Below are positions 1-7,804 of a DNA stretch of 64,000 bases, one piece after another. This stretch comes from JAGLQQ01 sp043806135 (GTDB lineage Bacteria > Omnitrophota > Gorgyraeia > B26-G9): NCBI GenBank assembly GCA_043806135.1, contig JAZDHG010000009.1, positions 1-64,000 on the forward strand, given 5' to 3'. Each line of letters opens with the position of its first letter. The first letter of the stretch is position 1. The notes beneath the pieces were generated by a model. That model was given only the letters and a program-made list of their open reading frames with translations. It made no database searches and had not been told where the DNA came from. Both the position numbers and the translations under genes were made by a program.

Positions 1-54
1 ATGCATTGCCTGCGCCCAGAGGGCTATATCGGCACATGCTGCAACAGCGCCTAG
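1..54 (+). other. Possible 3' tail of a truncated upstream gene
   Basis: An open frame runs from the window edge to a TAG at 52-54, but only 17 codons are visible and I recognise no family. It may be the end of a gene upstream of the pilC-like gene. The AT-rich spacer 55-152 holds a TATAAT at 89-94 with only a weak -35 (TTTATA, 66-71), so a promoter for the next gene is possible but poorly supported. Confidence 0.2.
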
Positions 55-152
55 ATAGATTTAGATTTATATTATTTTTGTTTTAATGTATAATAATATA
101 TTCATTTTAAAAGCCAATTTAAAAAATAAAAATTATTCGCAAGGAGGTAATA

Positions 153-1358
153 ATGCCTATTTTTAAGTATGTGGCAAAAGACGATGAGGGCAATGCTGTA
201 AATGATTTTATAGAAGCCAAGGATGAGATGGTTGCTCTTGATATGCTTCGGGTAAAAAACCTGATCATAATTTCAATCACACAGCAAAAGCAGGAAAAAG
301 CTGCAGCTCGATATTCCGGAAAAAAAATAAAACCGGACGAACTTGTAATTTTTTCCCGCCAGCTGGCGACAATGGTAAATGCCGGTATTCCGCTTGTGCA
401 GAGTCTAGATATTTTAAGCGAGCAGATGGAAAGTATTATCTTCCGTCAGGTCGTGACCACGGTTAGAAGCGATGTTGAATCCGGATCAAGTTTATCAGCT
501 GCTTTAGAGAAGCATCCTAGAATATTTACGCTGCTGTATACAAATATGGTAAAAGCGGGTGAGACCAGCGGTATGCTGGATGAGATCCTGGACCGTCTTG
601 CCGGTTATCTTGAAAAGAGCGGAAGTTTACAGCGTAAGGTTAAATCAGCTATGGTTTACCCTGCGGTTGTTTCTCTGATGGCATTAGGTATTACATTAGT
701 TTTGCTCTTGAAAGTTATTCCCACATTCAAAGAAATTTTTTCTACCTTAGGCGGGACACTGCCTTTGCCTACACAAATACTCATAGGAATATCAGACACT
801 TTAAGACAGTATTTTTTAATTGCAGTTATAATTCTGGGGTTGATCGCAATCGGTGTTAGAAAATTGGTACAGACGACTAAAGGCAGAGCGAAATTTGACC
901 AGCTTAAACTTAATTTACCTGTTTTTGGTTCATTGCTGCGAAAGGTTGCAGTAGCGCGGTTTTCGCGTACATTATCCACATTGATCAGGAGCGGTGTGCC
1001 TATTTTAGGTGCTTTGGAGATCGTGGGCAAGACTGCAGGCAATGTTGTCATCGAAGATGCTGTTGAAAAGGCGCGTATCGGAATCCGTGAGGGAGAAAGT
1101 ATTTCATCTCCTCTTGCCAAGAGTAAAGCTTTTCCGCCTATGGTCACACGAATGATTTCGGTGGGTGAGGAATCAGGTGAGCTGGAGAAGATGTTGACCA
1201 AGATAGCGGATTTTTATGAGGATCAGGTAGATGCTGCGGTAAGCGGTCTGACCAGTTTAATTGAGCCTTTGATCATTGCCTTTTTGGGTATTGTTGTTGG
1301 CTCAATTGTAGTGGCCATGTTCCTTCCAATATTCAAAATCACTGAGCTTATTGGATAG
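153..1358 (+). CDS. pilC: Type IV pilus / type II secretion inner-membrane platform protein (PilC/GspF family)
   Basis: This polytopic inner-membrane protein forms the platform on which the assembly ATPase acts to polymerise pilins. The 401-residue length matches the family. Two T2SSF domains are visible, at roughly residues 65-190 and 268-390. They contain the usual helix-rich stretches, such as QLATMVNAGIPLVQSL near residue 70 and its counterpart LSTLIRSGVPILGALEI near 273. Three hydrophobic segments lie near 165-190, 210-235 and 365-395. The start ATG has a strong AAGGAGG 6 nt upstream. It stands alone here, with a new promoter following at 1416, so it probably ends an operon whose ATPase genes lie to the left. 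PilC and GspF cannot be told apart by sequence alone; the PilMNOPQ set nearby favours PilC. Confidence 0.93.
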   Translation: MPIFKYVAKDDEGNAVNDFIEAKDEMVALDMLRVKNLIIISITQQKQEKAAARYSGKKIKPDELVIFSRQLATMVNAGIPLVQSLDILSEQMESIIFRQVVTTVRSDVESGSSLSAALEKHPRIFTLLYTNMVKAGETSGMLDEILDRLAGYLEKSGSLQRKVKSAMVYPAVVSLMALGITLVLLLKVIPTFKEIFSTLGGTLPLPTQILIGISDTLRQYFLIAVIILGLIAIGVRKLVQTTKGRAKFDQLKLNLPVFGSLLRKVAVARFSRTLSTLIRSGVPILGALEIVGKTAGNVVIEDAVEKARIGIREGESISSPLAKSKAFPPMVTRMISVGEESGELEKMLTKIADFYEDQVDAAVSGLTSLIEPLIIAFLGIVVGSIVVAMFLPIFKITELIG

Positions 1359-1415
1359 ATATCTTAAGCTTTTGTTATTGCAATGATTAGAATAAAAATA
1401 TACTTTTAAAAAGTA

Positions 1416-1444
1416 TTGACAAATGTTCGGGAGCAAGGTATAAT
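1416..1444 (+). promoter_or_regulatory. Sigma-70-type promoter of the riboswitch/minor-prepilin operon
   Basis: A consensus TTGACA (1416-1421) is separated by exactly 17 nt from a consensus TATAAT (1439-1444). Initiation would fall near 1451, about 40 nt upstream of the riboswitch-like region. No gene lies between the pilC stop (1358) and this promoter, so it begins a new transcription unit. Confidence 0.85.
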
Positions 1445-1485
1445 TGTAGTAGAGGCAATATATCTAAATAATTTAGATTGCGCCC

Positions 1486-1654
1486 TTTTATCGAGAAAGG
1501 CAAACCCGTTGAAAAACGGGGGCCCCGTCAACGCCTAAGAAGTTTATATTACACGATAGGCTGCCGGGCCCGGTGAAATAAAGAAGCATGAAGCCGGGGC
1601 AAAGCCACGGGTCTAAAGGTTTTCCTGAAAAGACGGCCGGGTTACCGAAATAAA
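1486..1654 (+). promoter_or_regulatory. Cyclic di-GMP-I (GEMM-like) riboswitch, atypical or tandem
   Basis: Hallmarks of the class I c-di-GMP aptamer are present: GGCAAAC (1499-1505) leading into a stem closed by a GAAA tetraloop (CCCGTT-GAAA-AACGGG, 1505-1520), then GCAAAGCC (1599-1606), a GTCT/AGAC stem (1611-1614 with 1631-1634), and GGCCGGGTTACCGAA (1635-1649). In the usual aptamer the tetraloop stem and GCAAAGCC are almost adjacent; here about 78 nt separate them. Around 1559-1606 a second, weaker 5' half can be drawn. The region may thus be an aptamer with an insertion, or two overlapping or degenerate aptamers. The operon below encodes minor prepilins, a known kind of target for this class. 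Confidence 0.72.
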
Positions 1655-1660
1655 GGGAGA

Positions 1661-1708
1661 AAACCGATGATAGCCGAGCTACCGAAATAAAAGGTAGGTC
1701 GGTTTTTT
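1661..1708 (+). terminator. Terminator-like expression platform of the riboswitch
   Basis: AAACCGA near 1661 pairs with TCGGTTT near 1700 around an inner CTACC/GGTAG stem, and a T-run follows. The hairpin starts about 10 nt after the aptamer's last conserved bases, as expected for transcriptional control. Its 5' side also resembles a third copy of the aptamer's terminal motif (GCCGAGCTACCGAA), so aptamer-like and terminator pairings may compete. Confidence 0.7.
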
Positions 1709-1717
1709 GTCTTTAGA

Positions 1718-1775
1718 AGCCATCCTATAACAGTGAAGTAGCGGATGTCTTGATTGCATAGATTAGAGAGGAGAT
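1718..1775 (+). repeat. Dispersed leader repeat with CATCC/GGATG hairpin, copy 1
   Basis: The segment beginning CCATCCTATAAC (1719) and carrying GCGGATGTCTTGAT resembles segments at about 23011 and 58229. The two ends form a short stem. A GATTAGA...GGAGATTA stretch and a GAGGAG ribosome binding site follow. Here it directly precedes a truncated GxxExxY reading frame, which suggests that the repeat is the ancestral 5' leader of such genes. Confidence 0.55.
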
Positions 1776-1779
1776 TACA

Positions 1780-1881
1780 GTGATTATAGAGAAAGATTAC
1801 TTAACTGAGAAAACAATCGCCTGCACTTATAATGTGCATAGTGAACTTGACCCAGGATTTATACTAGGAGTGTGGAAATGA
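1780..1881 (+). pseudogene. Truncated GxxExxY-family gene (33 codons)
   Basis: A GTG start at 1780 follows a GAGGAG at 1768-1773. It opens a 33-residue frame reading DYLTEKTIACTYNVHSEL followed by DPGFILGVW. This matches the N-terminus of GxxExxY proteins, typically LTEKIIGxAxxVHxELGPGFLExxY. Full-length members have about 120-130 residues, so roughly three quarters are missing. The TGA (1879-1881) overlaps the ATG of the next prepilin gene (ATGA), so the relic may act as a translationally coupled leader peptide of the prepilin operon. The family match is from memory of the motif; function is unknown. Confidence 0.6.
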
Positions 1882-2540
1882 AAGGGAAAAAGGGATTTAC
1901 CCCGTTAGAGAAAACCATTCGGCTTCGTTTAGGACAGGCCACCGATGAAGGCGGTAGTAAACACCTTACAGAAATCGCCTATGGTTTATCTTGTAAGAGG
2001 CCAAGGAGCTTAGGGGGGGCAATGCTGCTGTTTGCGCATATCGGCCGCCGCGTGAGAGAAAATTTTTCTAACAGTATAAAAAAACATAGTTCTCTAACGG
2101 GGTTTACTCTGGTAGAAATTCTTATATCAACAGCTATAATGGCCATTGCGATCACTTCTACTTTGCAGATTTTGAACTATCTTCTGATGATGAATGAAAC
2201 AAACGATGTTACTGTGCTATGTATGAATGAACTGCAGGGAAGGATAGATCAGGTTCGTAATACGCTTTATTCAGATGTAGTAGGTGTATATAACGGCAGG
2301 CAGTTTCAGATTGCTGAGTTGACTAATCGCGGTATACAGCATAGAGGGGTGTTTATTGCCAGTGAAATTGAGCCCTTATTTATAACTCGGGTAAAGGTAG
2401 TTGTTTGCTGGAGAAACAGAACAAGGATAATCGGTGAGGATGTTAATTTTAACGGGGTGCTTGATGCAGGGGAAGATACTAACGGAAACGGAGAACTGGA
2501 CTCTCCGATCATGATGGACGCGGCGGTTATTGACAGATAA
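1878..2540 (+). CDS. Prepilin-like protein (PilV/GspI type) with an in-frame insertion at the cleavage motif
   Basis: This is a minor prepilin of the type IV pilus/type II secretion class. The functional prepilin motif GFTLVE with a following hydrophobic helix (ILISTAIMAIAITSTLQIL) starts only at about residue 75. A decoy GFTPLE sits at residues 6-11 without a hydrophobic helix. Removing 1893-2099 would leave MKGKKGFTLVE, a normal prepilin N-terminus, so the 69 intervening codons are an insertion. I chose ATG 1878 because AGGAG lies 7 nt upstream and it forms an ATGA overlap with the preceding relic; GTG 1872 is too close to the ribosome binding site. The C-terminal half has an Asp/Asn-rich stretch (DVNFNGVLDAGEDTNGNG). 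It heads a pilV-pilW-pilX-like order. Whether the long leader is still processed is unknown. Confidence 0.8.
   Translation: MKGKKGFTPLEKTIRLRLGQATDEGGSKHLTEIAYGLSCKRPRSLGGAMLLFAHIGRRVRENFSNSIKKHSSLTGFTLVEILISTAIMAIAITSTLQILNYLLMMNETNDVTVLCMNELQGRIDQVRNTLYSDVVGVYNGRQFQIAELTNRGIQHRGVFIASEIEPLFITRVKVVVCWRNRTRIIGEDVNFNGVLDAGEDTNGNGELDSPIMMDAAVIDR
1893..2108 (+). mobile_element. Inverted-repeat element inserted in frame in a prepilin gene (207-nt unit)
   Basis: The ends are ACCCCGTTAGAGAA (1899-1912) and its complement TTCTCTAACGGGGT (2090-2103). They are flanked by near-duplicate GGATTTACC and GGGTTTACT, which encode the GFT of the prepilin motif. The unit from one GFT codon triplet to the next is 207 nt, so the frame is kept. 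The interior encodes 69 residues with no recognisable domain. The same terminal sequence recurs as two tandem units at 42831-43073 in another prepilin gene. Confidence 0.75.
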
Positions 2541-2561
2541 ATTTTAAAGGAGAATTTTCAG

Positions 2562-3224
2562 ATGTTCAAGAAGAAATGCGCATATACGCTGGTGGAGCTT
2601 TTAGTGTCGCTGGCTATATTTTCAATTGTGATCGGTTCGTTGTTAACCATACTTATTTCACAGAATAATTTTTTCAGCAGAGCTTCAGCAAGAATGGACG
2701 TGGGCGTAACGGCGCGGAAAGTAATGGATAATATGATCAAGGAACTAAGAAGTTCGAAGCTTGATGAAGTCATTATTTATAATATTCCTATGGATCAAGG
2801 AGGAGTTCTTGATTATACAGATGCTCTAAGCATTAACTTCCGGGTTCCGGTTGATTTCGATTCAGATGGCGATGTGTTTGATAATTTCGGCAGAATTGAA
2901 TGGGGCACAGAGGAAGAACTTGACGGAAGCATAGAATACTTTTGGGACAGTGCTAATGACAGGGTAATTAGAAGATTGTGGGACTCGACAGGCGTTTCTA
3001 ATTTCGAATCAGTGATTGCAGAAAATATTACTGATTTTAGAATTAATGCGTTTTCCTATGCCGGCGGCGGTAACTTAGTGCCGGCTACTGTGAATCCAAA
3101 CGATGCATTTGCCCCTGAAATCGTTACGATCGCGGTTACGGCCCAAAGAGATACGGTTGGCGGAAGGGTATTAGCAGTGCCGCTGACTTATACATTGACT
3201 AATAGCGTTACATGGCGCAATTAA
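2562..3224 (+). CDS. Minor prepilin, PilW/GspJ-like
   Basis: The N-terminus MFKKKCAYTLVELLVSLAIF has the pilin signature: a short basic leader, Glu at +5 of the mature protein, and a hydrophobic helix to about residue 30. The residue before the predicted cleavage site is Ala (CA-YTLVE) rather than Gly. At 220 residues with a beta-rich C-terminal half, it fits the PilW/GspJ size class. An AAGGAG precedes the ATG by about 8 nt. It lies 21 nt downstream of the preceding prepilin gene and should be co-transcribed. Minor pilins of this kind prime pilus assembly or form the tip complex; the exact role here is inferred from order and fold class only. Confidence 0.8.
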   Translation: MFKKKCAYTLVELLVSLAIFSIVIGSLLTILISQNNFFSRASARMDVGVTARKVMDNMIKELRSSKLDEVIIYNIPMDQGGVLDYTDALSINFRVPVDFDSDGDVFDNFGRIEWGTEEELDGSIEYFWDSANDRVIRRLWDSTGVSNFESVIAENITDFRINAFSYAGGGNLVPATVNPNDAFAPEIVTIAVTAQRDTVGGRVLAVPLTYTLTNSVTWRN

Positions 3225-3257
3225 GAATTTGCAGATAAACTTCAAAGGAGGTGCACT

Positions 3258-5990
3258 GTGAAAGTGCTCAAAAATCAAAAGGGAACGATCCTGGTTGCTA
3301 CCTATATTGTATTATCCGTTATTATTGTGGTTGCGAGTGCTTTTTTCACCTTGGTAGTAACCAATAACAAAGCTGTAGTTAAAGCAAATAACGGAGCAAG
3401 AGCGCTCAGCTATGCGGAAAAGGGAATTGCCTATGTTTATTTTGAATCCTATAATCTTGGCTGGGACTGGTATACGCATGAGTGGAATGGCGCGAAAAAT
3501 AAGCTTATTAAAATCCCTGCAGCCGATAGATTAAAATCCCGCGATGACTGTGAGTTTGATGATAGTACGGGTTTTTATGTTCATAACAGCGGAGAGTTTA
3601 TGGTTAAGGCTTATCCTGATCTGGTTAGAGAGGATGACACAATTGTGGTTTCCATGGGCATATGCGCAGGAGAACGGAGAGTAATCATGTACTATCTTAC
3701 CCGGCGGGGTATTTATGACTTTTTTGTCTTCTCTCCTTATAATCTTGATCTGTATGGAGCTGTAGGCAGGGACCCGAAAATGAACGGGGGAGGGATTCAT
3801 TCTAACGGAGACATATCTGTGAGCACGTATATGCGGCTTGAAGATGTATCTGAGCTGAGCGCAGGTGAAAACGGGAGCATCTATTATACCAGCAGCCAGT
3901 ATGCAGCCCCATATTATGCGGATGTTCTGGACGGGGTTATGGACGGCAGGGCGCCGATAACAAGACTGGATAATCTTGCTAATCTCTTTCGTAATGACAT
4001 TGTTGATCCGATGCAGTCAGGACCATTCGGTTATTATAATTCAGCTAAAGCATGGGGATGGAAATCATACGCTTATTATTTTGTGAGAGATAGTATGGGC
4101 TATTACCCGACTGACGCTTTCAGCAATACGGATGCACACTTTACCGGCAGTGATAATAGCAGATTCAATATTAATCCCGGAGCCTGGGATGGAACCAGCG
4201 GTACGGTTAATAACTCGTCAGAGCCTCTGAATGTATATAATCTTTGGATAAAGCCTTATGAGCTGGATGAAGATGGTAATAAGATTGCACATGTCTGGGC
4301 CCAGATGCCGGCAGAGCTGGACGAGGAATGGGCCTGGGATAAATATATCGGAAGTAGGAGTTCTTCTGAGCAGCCGACCAGTTTCTATACTTACAACAAC
4401 AGCGGTACTGCGGTAGATGTGGCTAATACCTACTGGGAGATTCTTGGCCCAAATAATGTGGTAATGCTAGACCCGCCTATCGGCGGCACAGCAGAAGAAT
4501 GGGCGGCTTTTAATCTGGCCCATCCTTCAGCCAAGCAGTACTGGGATATGTATAAAGCTCCGGATTATTGGCAGGCTGTACGCGGGAACAGTTATTACGG
4601 TACATATCTAAATGAAGAGGCTATGGACGGAACTTATGGTAACGACAGGGCGATCAGTGAATATATTGATGTCAAGCATACCAACTCTATGAAGCAGCCC
4701 AGCGCATGGGAAGATTTTTTAAAGGACTCAGGGCTTGATGGCTTTGTACGTGACGGCAATACCGGAGGGGAATATCTTACCCCGCCGGATTTTGAGGAAA
4801 GCTATTCCAGACTGGCTGAAAAAGACGGCGTGATCATCAATCTTGACGCAGAATATAGTGGTGGTTTTGCAAATTATGATGAATGGCAGGCGGCCATGGA
4901 AAGAAGTATTGATATTGCCGTAGATATGTTTAATGACGGGAATTCGGAAAAGGGAATTGCCAAAAAAGTGGAGTTTATTAATACCTTTACAGGAAAATGG
5001 AACGTGGTTCTCGAGTTAGATCTGGAAAAAATGCAGCAATGGAGCAAATACCCGCATAATGGGATATTGTACACTAAAGTTCCTATAAGAATAACCAATG
5101 CCTCAGAACTTGCCAGGGCAAGGGAAAAATACGGGTTTACAGTTTTGGGTGAGGAAAATATTTATTTGCAGGGTGATTATAATACGGTAGACTGGGTCAC
5201 CAGCGCGATCATTTCCCAAAAACGTGTATTTACTCTATCTGATGATTTTAATGACCCGCAGGTTGCGCCGGCACCGCAGAATTATCCGGATTATCCCTAT
5301 ATTTATGTCAAGGACAATGGAACCGGAACTTTTGCGGAAGTTCCCTATGCCTCAGGCGGCGGAAGCTGGGTTTATTCAGGTTATCTTGATAACGATGGGG
5401 TTGTTGATATAATTGATTATTATCCGCAAATTAATGACGCAAATGAAAGAAGCCTGCTTACAATAATCGGGCAGAAGAATACTAACTACCGCGCTGTGTT
5501 TAATAAAGATGACCCTACAGGAGCAGCTACGGATACATGGACCTGGTCAGGAACAGGGGAGACGTATACATCAGGAATGATGGCCAATAAGGTAACTAAA
5601 AACCAAACCCTTAATTGTCTTATTGCCTCCAACCGCTGGCTGGGCAGCTATCAGAGCGATAAAGGCGATATCCTTGAGAGCTGGGGAGGATTCAACCGCA
5701 TTTTTAACGGATCTTATTTTGTGCTTGAATATGAAGGGTTTACAGCGGCAAATAGTGAATTTGTTGATTATAGCACCAGTAGTTTAGGATACAATAACCG
5801 CGGCAGAAGAATTAACAGTGATTTCTTTTGGGGTGCATATTATCTGTCCTCATATTATGCTAATGAGTCCATAGAATATGACGAGAGATTTAAAACAGCG
5901 ACAAGGGCTCCTTCAGATGTCTTCTTCGGCGGAGCAGAGTCTCTTTGGGCTGAGGCAACAGAAGTGTTTTTCTATAAGACTGACTTTTAA
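3258..5990 (+). CDS. Large PilX/GspK-like pilus-associated protein
   Basis: This is a 910-residue protein with an N-terminal membrane helix (residues 9-33) preceded by NQKGTILVATYIVL. The position resembles a prepilin site (G then T), but the +5 Glu is missing, as in GspK- and PilX-type proteins. The long extracytoplasmic part is rich in Tyr, Trp, Asn and Asp and contains no catalytic motif that I recognise. A strong AAAGGAGGTG precedes the start. It is third in a pilV-pilW-pilX-like order, so I infer a tip or minor-pilin role. Its length far exceeds ordinary PilX (about 200 residues), which suggests a fused large adhesive or structural domain. Family assignment beyond the N-terminus is uncertain. 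Confidence 0.6.
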   Translation: MKVLKNQKGTILVATYIVLSVIIVVASAFFTLVVTNNKAVVKANNGARALSYAEKGIAYVYFESYNLGWDWYTHEWNGAKNKLIKIPAADRLKSRDDCEFDDSTGFYVHNSGEFMVKAYPDLVREDDTIVVSMGICAGERRVIMYYLTRRGIYDFFVFSPYNLDLYGAVGRDPKMNGGGIHSNGDISVSTYMRLEDVSELSAGENGSIYYTSSQYAAPYYADVLDGVMDGRAPITRLDNLANLFRNDIVDPMQSGPFGYYNSAKAWGWKSYAYYFVRDSMGYYPTDAFSNTDAHFTGSDNSRFNINPGAWDGTSGTVNNSSEPLNVYNLWIKPYELDEDGNKIAHVWAQMPAELDEEWAWDKYIGSRSSSEQPTSFYTYNNSGTAVDVANTYWEILGPNNVVMLDPPIGGTAEEWAAFNLAHPSAKQYWDMYKAPDYWQAVRGNSYYGTYLNEEAMDGTYGNDRAISEYIDVKHTNSMKQPSAWEDFLKDSGLDGFVRDGNTGGEYLTPPDFEESYSRLAEKDGVIINLDAEYSGGFANYDEWQAAMERSIDIAVDMFNDGNSEKGIAKKVEFINTFTGKWNVVLELDLEKMQQWSKYPHNGILYTKVPIRITNASELARAREKYGFTVLGEENIYLQGDYNTVDWVTSAIISQKRVFTLSDDFNDPQVAPAPQNYPDYPYIYVKDNGTGTFAEVPYASGGGSWVYSGYLDNDGVVDIIDYYPQINDANERSLLTIIGQKNTNYRAVFNKDDPTGAATDTWTWSGTGETYTSGMMANKVTKNQTLNCLIASNRWLGSYQSDKGDILESWGGFNRIFNGSYFVLEYEGFTAANSEFVDYSTSSLGYNNRGRRINSDFFWGAYYLSSYYANESIEYDERFKTATRAPSDVFFGGAESLWAEATEVFFYKTDF

Positions 5991-6011
5991 TAAATCAGGG
6001 GGGATTGATAC

Positions 6012-6401
6012 ATGGACACAAAAGTAAAAATTACGATAATCACGGTTGCAGCCTTATTGCTTATTATAATCGGTACAAGCATCCATCAGACTTTAAGGCC
6101 CCAAAAAACCGGTGTTTTAGACAAGTTTGAATCTGACACCGTCAAAAGGCAATCTCAGAGTGAACACAAAGACGTCATAAGAGCAAATGTTCCCATAAGA
6201 AACAGCAGGTATTTTTTTCCTAACAGGGATAAGCCGAAAGTAAAGGTGGATCCAACTGCTATGGACGAAAAGGTTGAACTTGCCGGTGAACAGGATAGGG
6301 GTATGCCGGATGAATTTGCCCCTGATACAGGTCCTGAAATGAAGAACGTGGATGAATTAAAACTCTGGGACGAGCTTTCCGGTGAAAATAAGGCAAAGTA
6401 G
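6012..6401 (+). CDS. Small membrane-anchored protein of the prepilin operon, unknown function
   Basis: The 129-residue protein has one N-terminal transmembrane helix (about residues 7-25, IITVAALLLIIIGTSI) and a charged, probably disordered C-terminal part rich in Lys, Asp, Glu and Pro. A GGGGG ribosome binding site precedes it, and it starts 21 nt after the PilX-like gene, so it belongs to the same operon. I recognise no domain. It could be an accessory or anchoring factor for the prepilin complex, but that is inference from context. Confidence 0.6.
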   Translation: MDTKVKITIITVAALLLIIIGTSIHQTLRPQKTGVLDKFESDTVKRQSQSEHKDVIRANVPIRNSRYFFPNRDKPKVKVDPTAMDEKVELAGEQDRGMPDEFAPDTGPEMKNVDELKLWDELSGENKAK

Positions 6402-6481
6402 CAATCGCCTGAAAAGGCGCATGATTAAAAGTTTGCTTGAACAGCGGTAAAAATAAAGACAACTCAGGGGAATGAGAAGGT

Positions 6482-7804
6482 TTGACTTTTTCCCGTTCCT
6501 CTTTTATAATAACTGTAATGCTCATAGGTAGAGATTTCTTATACTCAATAATTTTTTTACGTTTTGCTCTTGCGACGGTTATTCTGATAATCAATACTAC
6601 TCTTTTTGGATTAGCCCATACGCAGGTTTATTTCCTGATATCTACTATTTATATTCTCACCATTTTATATTCATTGATGGCTTTAGTAAAGTTTTCCAAC
6701 ACGGCTTTTTTATACCTGCAGATCATCCTTGATCTGGTAATTGAGACACTGCTTATTCACTACACCGGCGGGGTAGATTCTGTGCTGGTTTTATTGCTGC
6801 CGCTTTCGACTATTGCTGCCGGTATCGTTATCTCCGGGCGGGCTGCGATAATGATCGCTCTCATGGGCAGCGCAATGTACGCAGGTATTGTGAGCCTTGA
6901 ATTCTGGGGAATAATTCCTTTACCGGAGGGGTTTCTAAATGATCTTAATCATGAGGGGTCTTATGTCTTTGCACTGCTCTATTTCCGTGTTACCGTGTTC
7001 TGCATCATCGGTTTCTTAAGCGCTTATATTTCAGAACAGTTAAGCAGAAAAGACAAAGTGCTTATTTCTTTGCAGGAAAAACTTCGCCGAGAAGACAGAC
7101 TTTATGCTATCGGAAAACTGGCGGCCAATACGGCGCATGAAATACGCAACCCGCTGGCCTCAATCTCCGGCTGTGTGGAAGCGTTAAACGAGAGCCTTGT
7201 TTTAGAAGGCAATAATGAAAAACTATTCAAGCTGATCATGAAAGAGACTACGCGCTTGAACGATATAATCAACGGGCTGCTTGAATATGTTAAACCGCGC
7301 AGGCTGCAGCTTGAAAGGGTAAACATCTCAAAGATTCTGGATGAGGTCATATTCCTGATTAAAAGCAGTAAGGATTTTAAAAAAGATATCTTAATAAAAA
7401 AAGAAGGGCAAGAAAATGGTTTGAGCGTGATCTGTGATCCCCAACAGATCAAACAGGTTTTTTTTAACCTGCTTATTAATGCGGTTGAGGCGGTAGATGA
7501 AAATGGACGTATAGTTATAACCCAGGAGGTCAATTCTGACAAGGGTCAAATTGTGATAAGTTTCAGTGATAACGGAGAGGGGATTTCCCCGGATCGCATG
7601 GAATCTCTTTTTGAGCCTTTTTCCAGCGGCAAAGATACAGGTGTGGGATTGGGGCTGGCCATAGTTCTTAGCATAATAGAGGAGCATAAAGGCAATATTA
7701 ATGTCGAAACTAAAAAGGGTAAGGGGACGAAGTTTTCCGTTTGCTTACCTTTAAATGAAAAAAATACAGGTGAGAGTGATGCAGGGAAAGATACTTTTAG
7801 TTGA
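6482..7804 (+). CDS. pilS: Membrane sensor histidine kinase, PilS-like
   Basis: About six hydrophobic segments fill residues 15-185, followed by a short linker. Next come a HisKA domain with phospho-acceptor His219 in TAHEIRNPLASI and a HATPase_c domain with N box (NLLINAVEAV), DNGEGI and GVGLGLAIV. There is no PAS domain. The gene overlaps the next response-regulator gene by about 26 nt, so the two are a pair. Architecture and position beside pilin genes match PilS, which controls pilin transcription through PilR. The start is TTG 6482 with AGGGG upstream; the first in-frame ATG is at 6518 and has no clear ribosome binding site. In some bacteria PilS senses pilin itself in the membrane; whether that holds here is unknown. 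Confidence 0.87.
   Translation: MTFSRSSFIITVMLIGRDFLYSIIFLRFALATVILIINTTLFGLAHTQVYFLISTIYILTILYSLMALVKFSNTAFLYLQIILDLVIETLLIHYTGGVDSVLVLLLPLSTIAAGIVISGRAAIMIALMGSAMYAGIVSLEFWGIIPLPEGFLNDLNHEGSYVFALLYFRVTVFCIIGFLSAYISEQLSRKDKVLISLQEKLRREDRLYAIGKLAANTAHEIRNPLASISGCVEALNESLVLEGNNEKLFKLIMKETTRLNDIINGLLEYVKPRRLQLERVNISKILDEVIFLIKSSKDFKKDILIKKEGQENGLSVICDPQQIKQVFFNLLINAVEAVDENGRIVITQEVNSDKGQIVISFSDNGEGISPDRMESLFEPFSSGKDTGVGLGLAIVLSIIEEHKGNINVETKKGKGTKFSVCLPLNEKNTGESDAGKDTFS

Noticed and set aside
5224..5412. Small plus-strand ORF inside the large PilX-like gene
   Set aside because: Alternate-frame shadow of the long gene, with no start signal.
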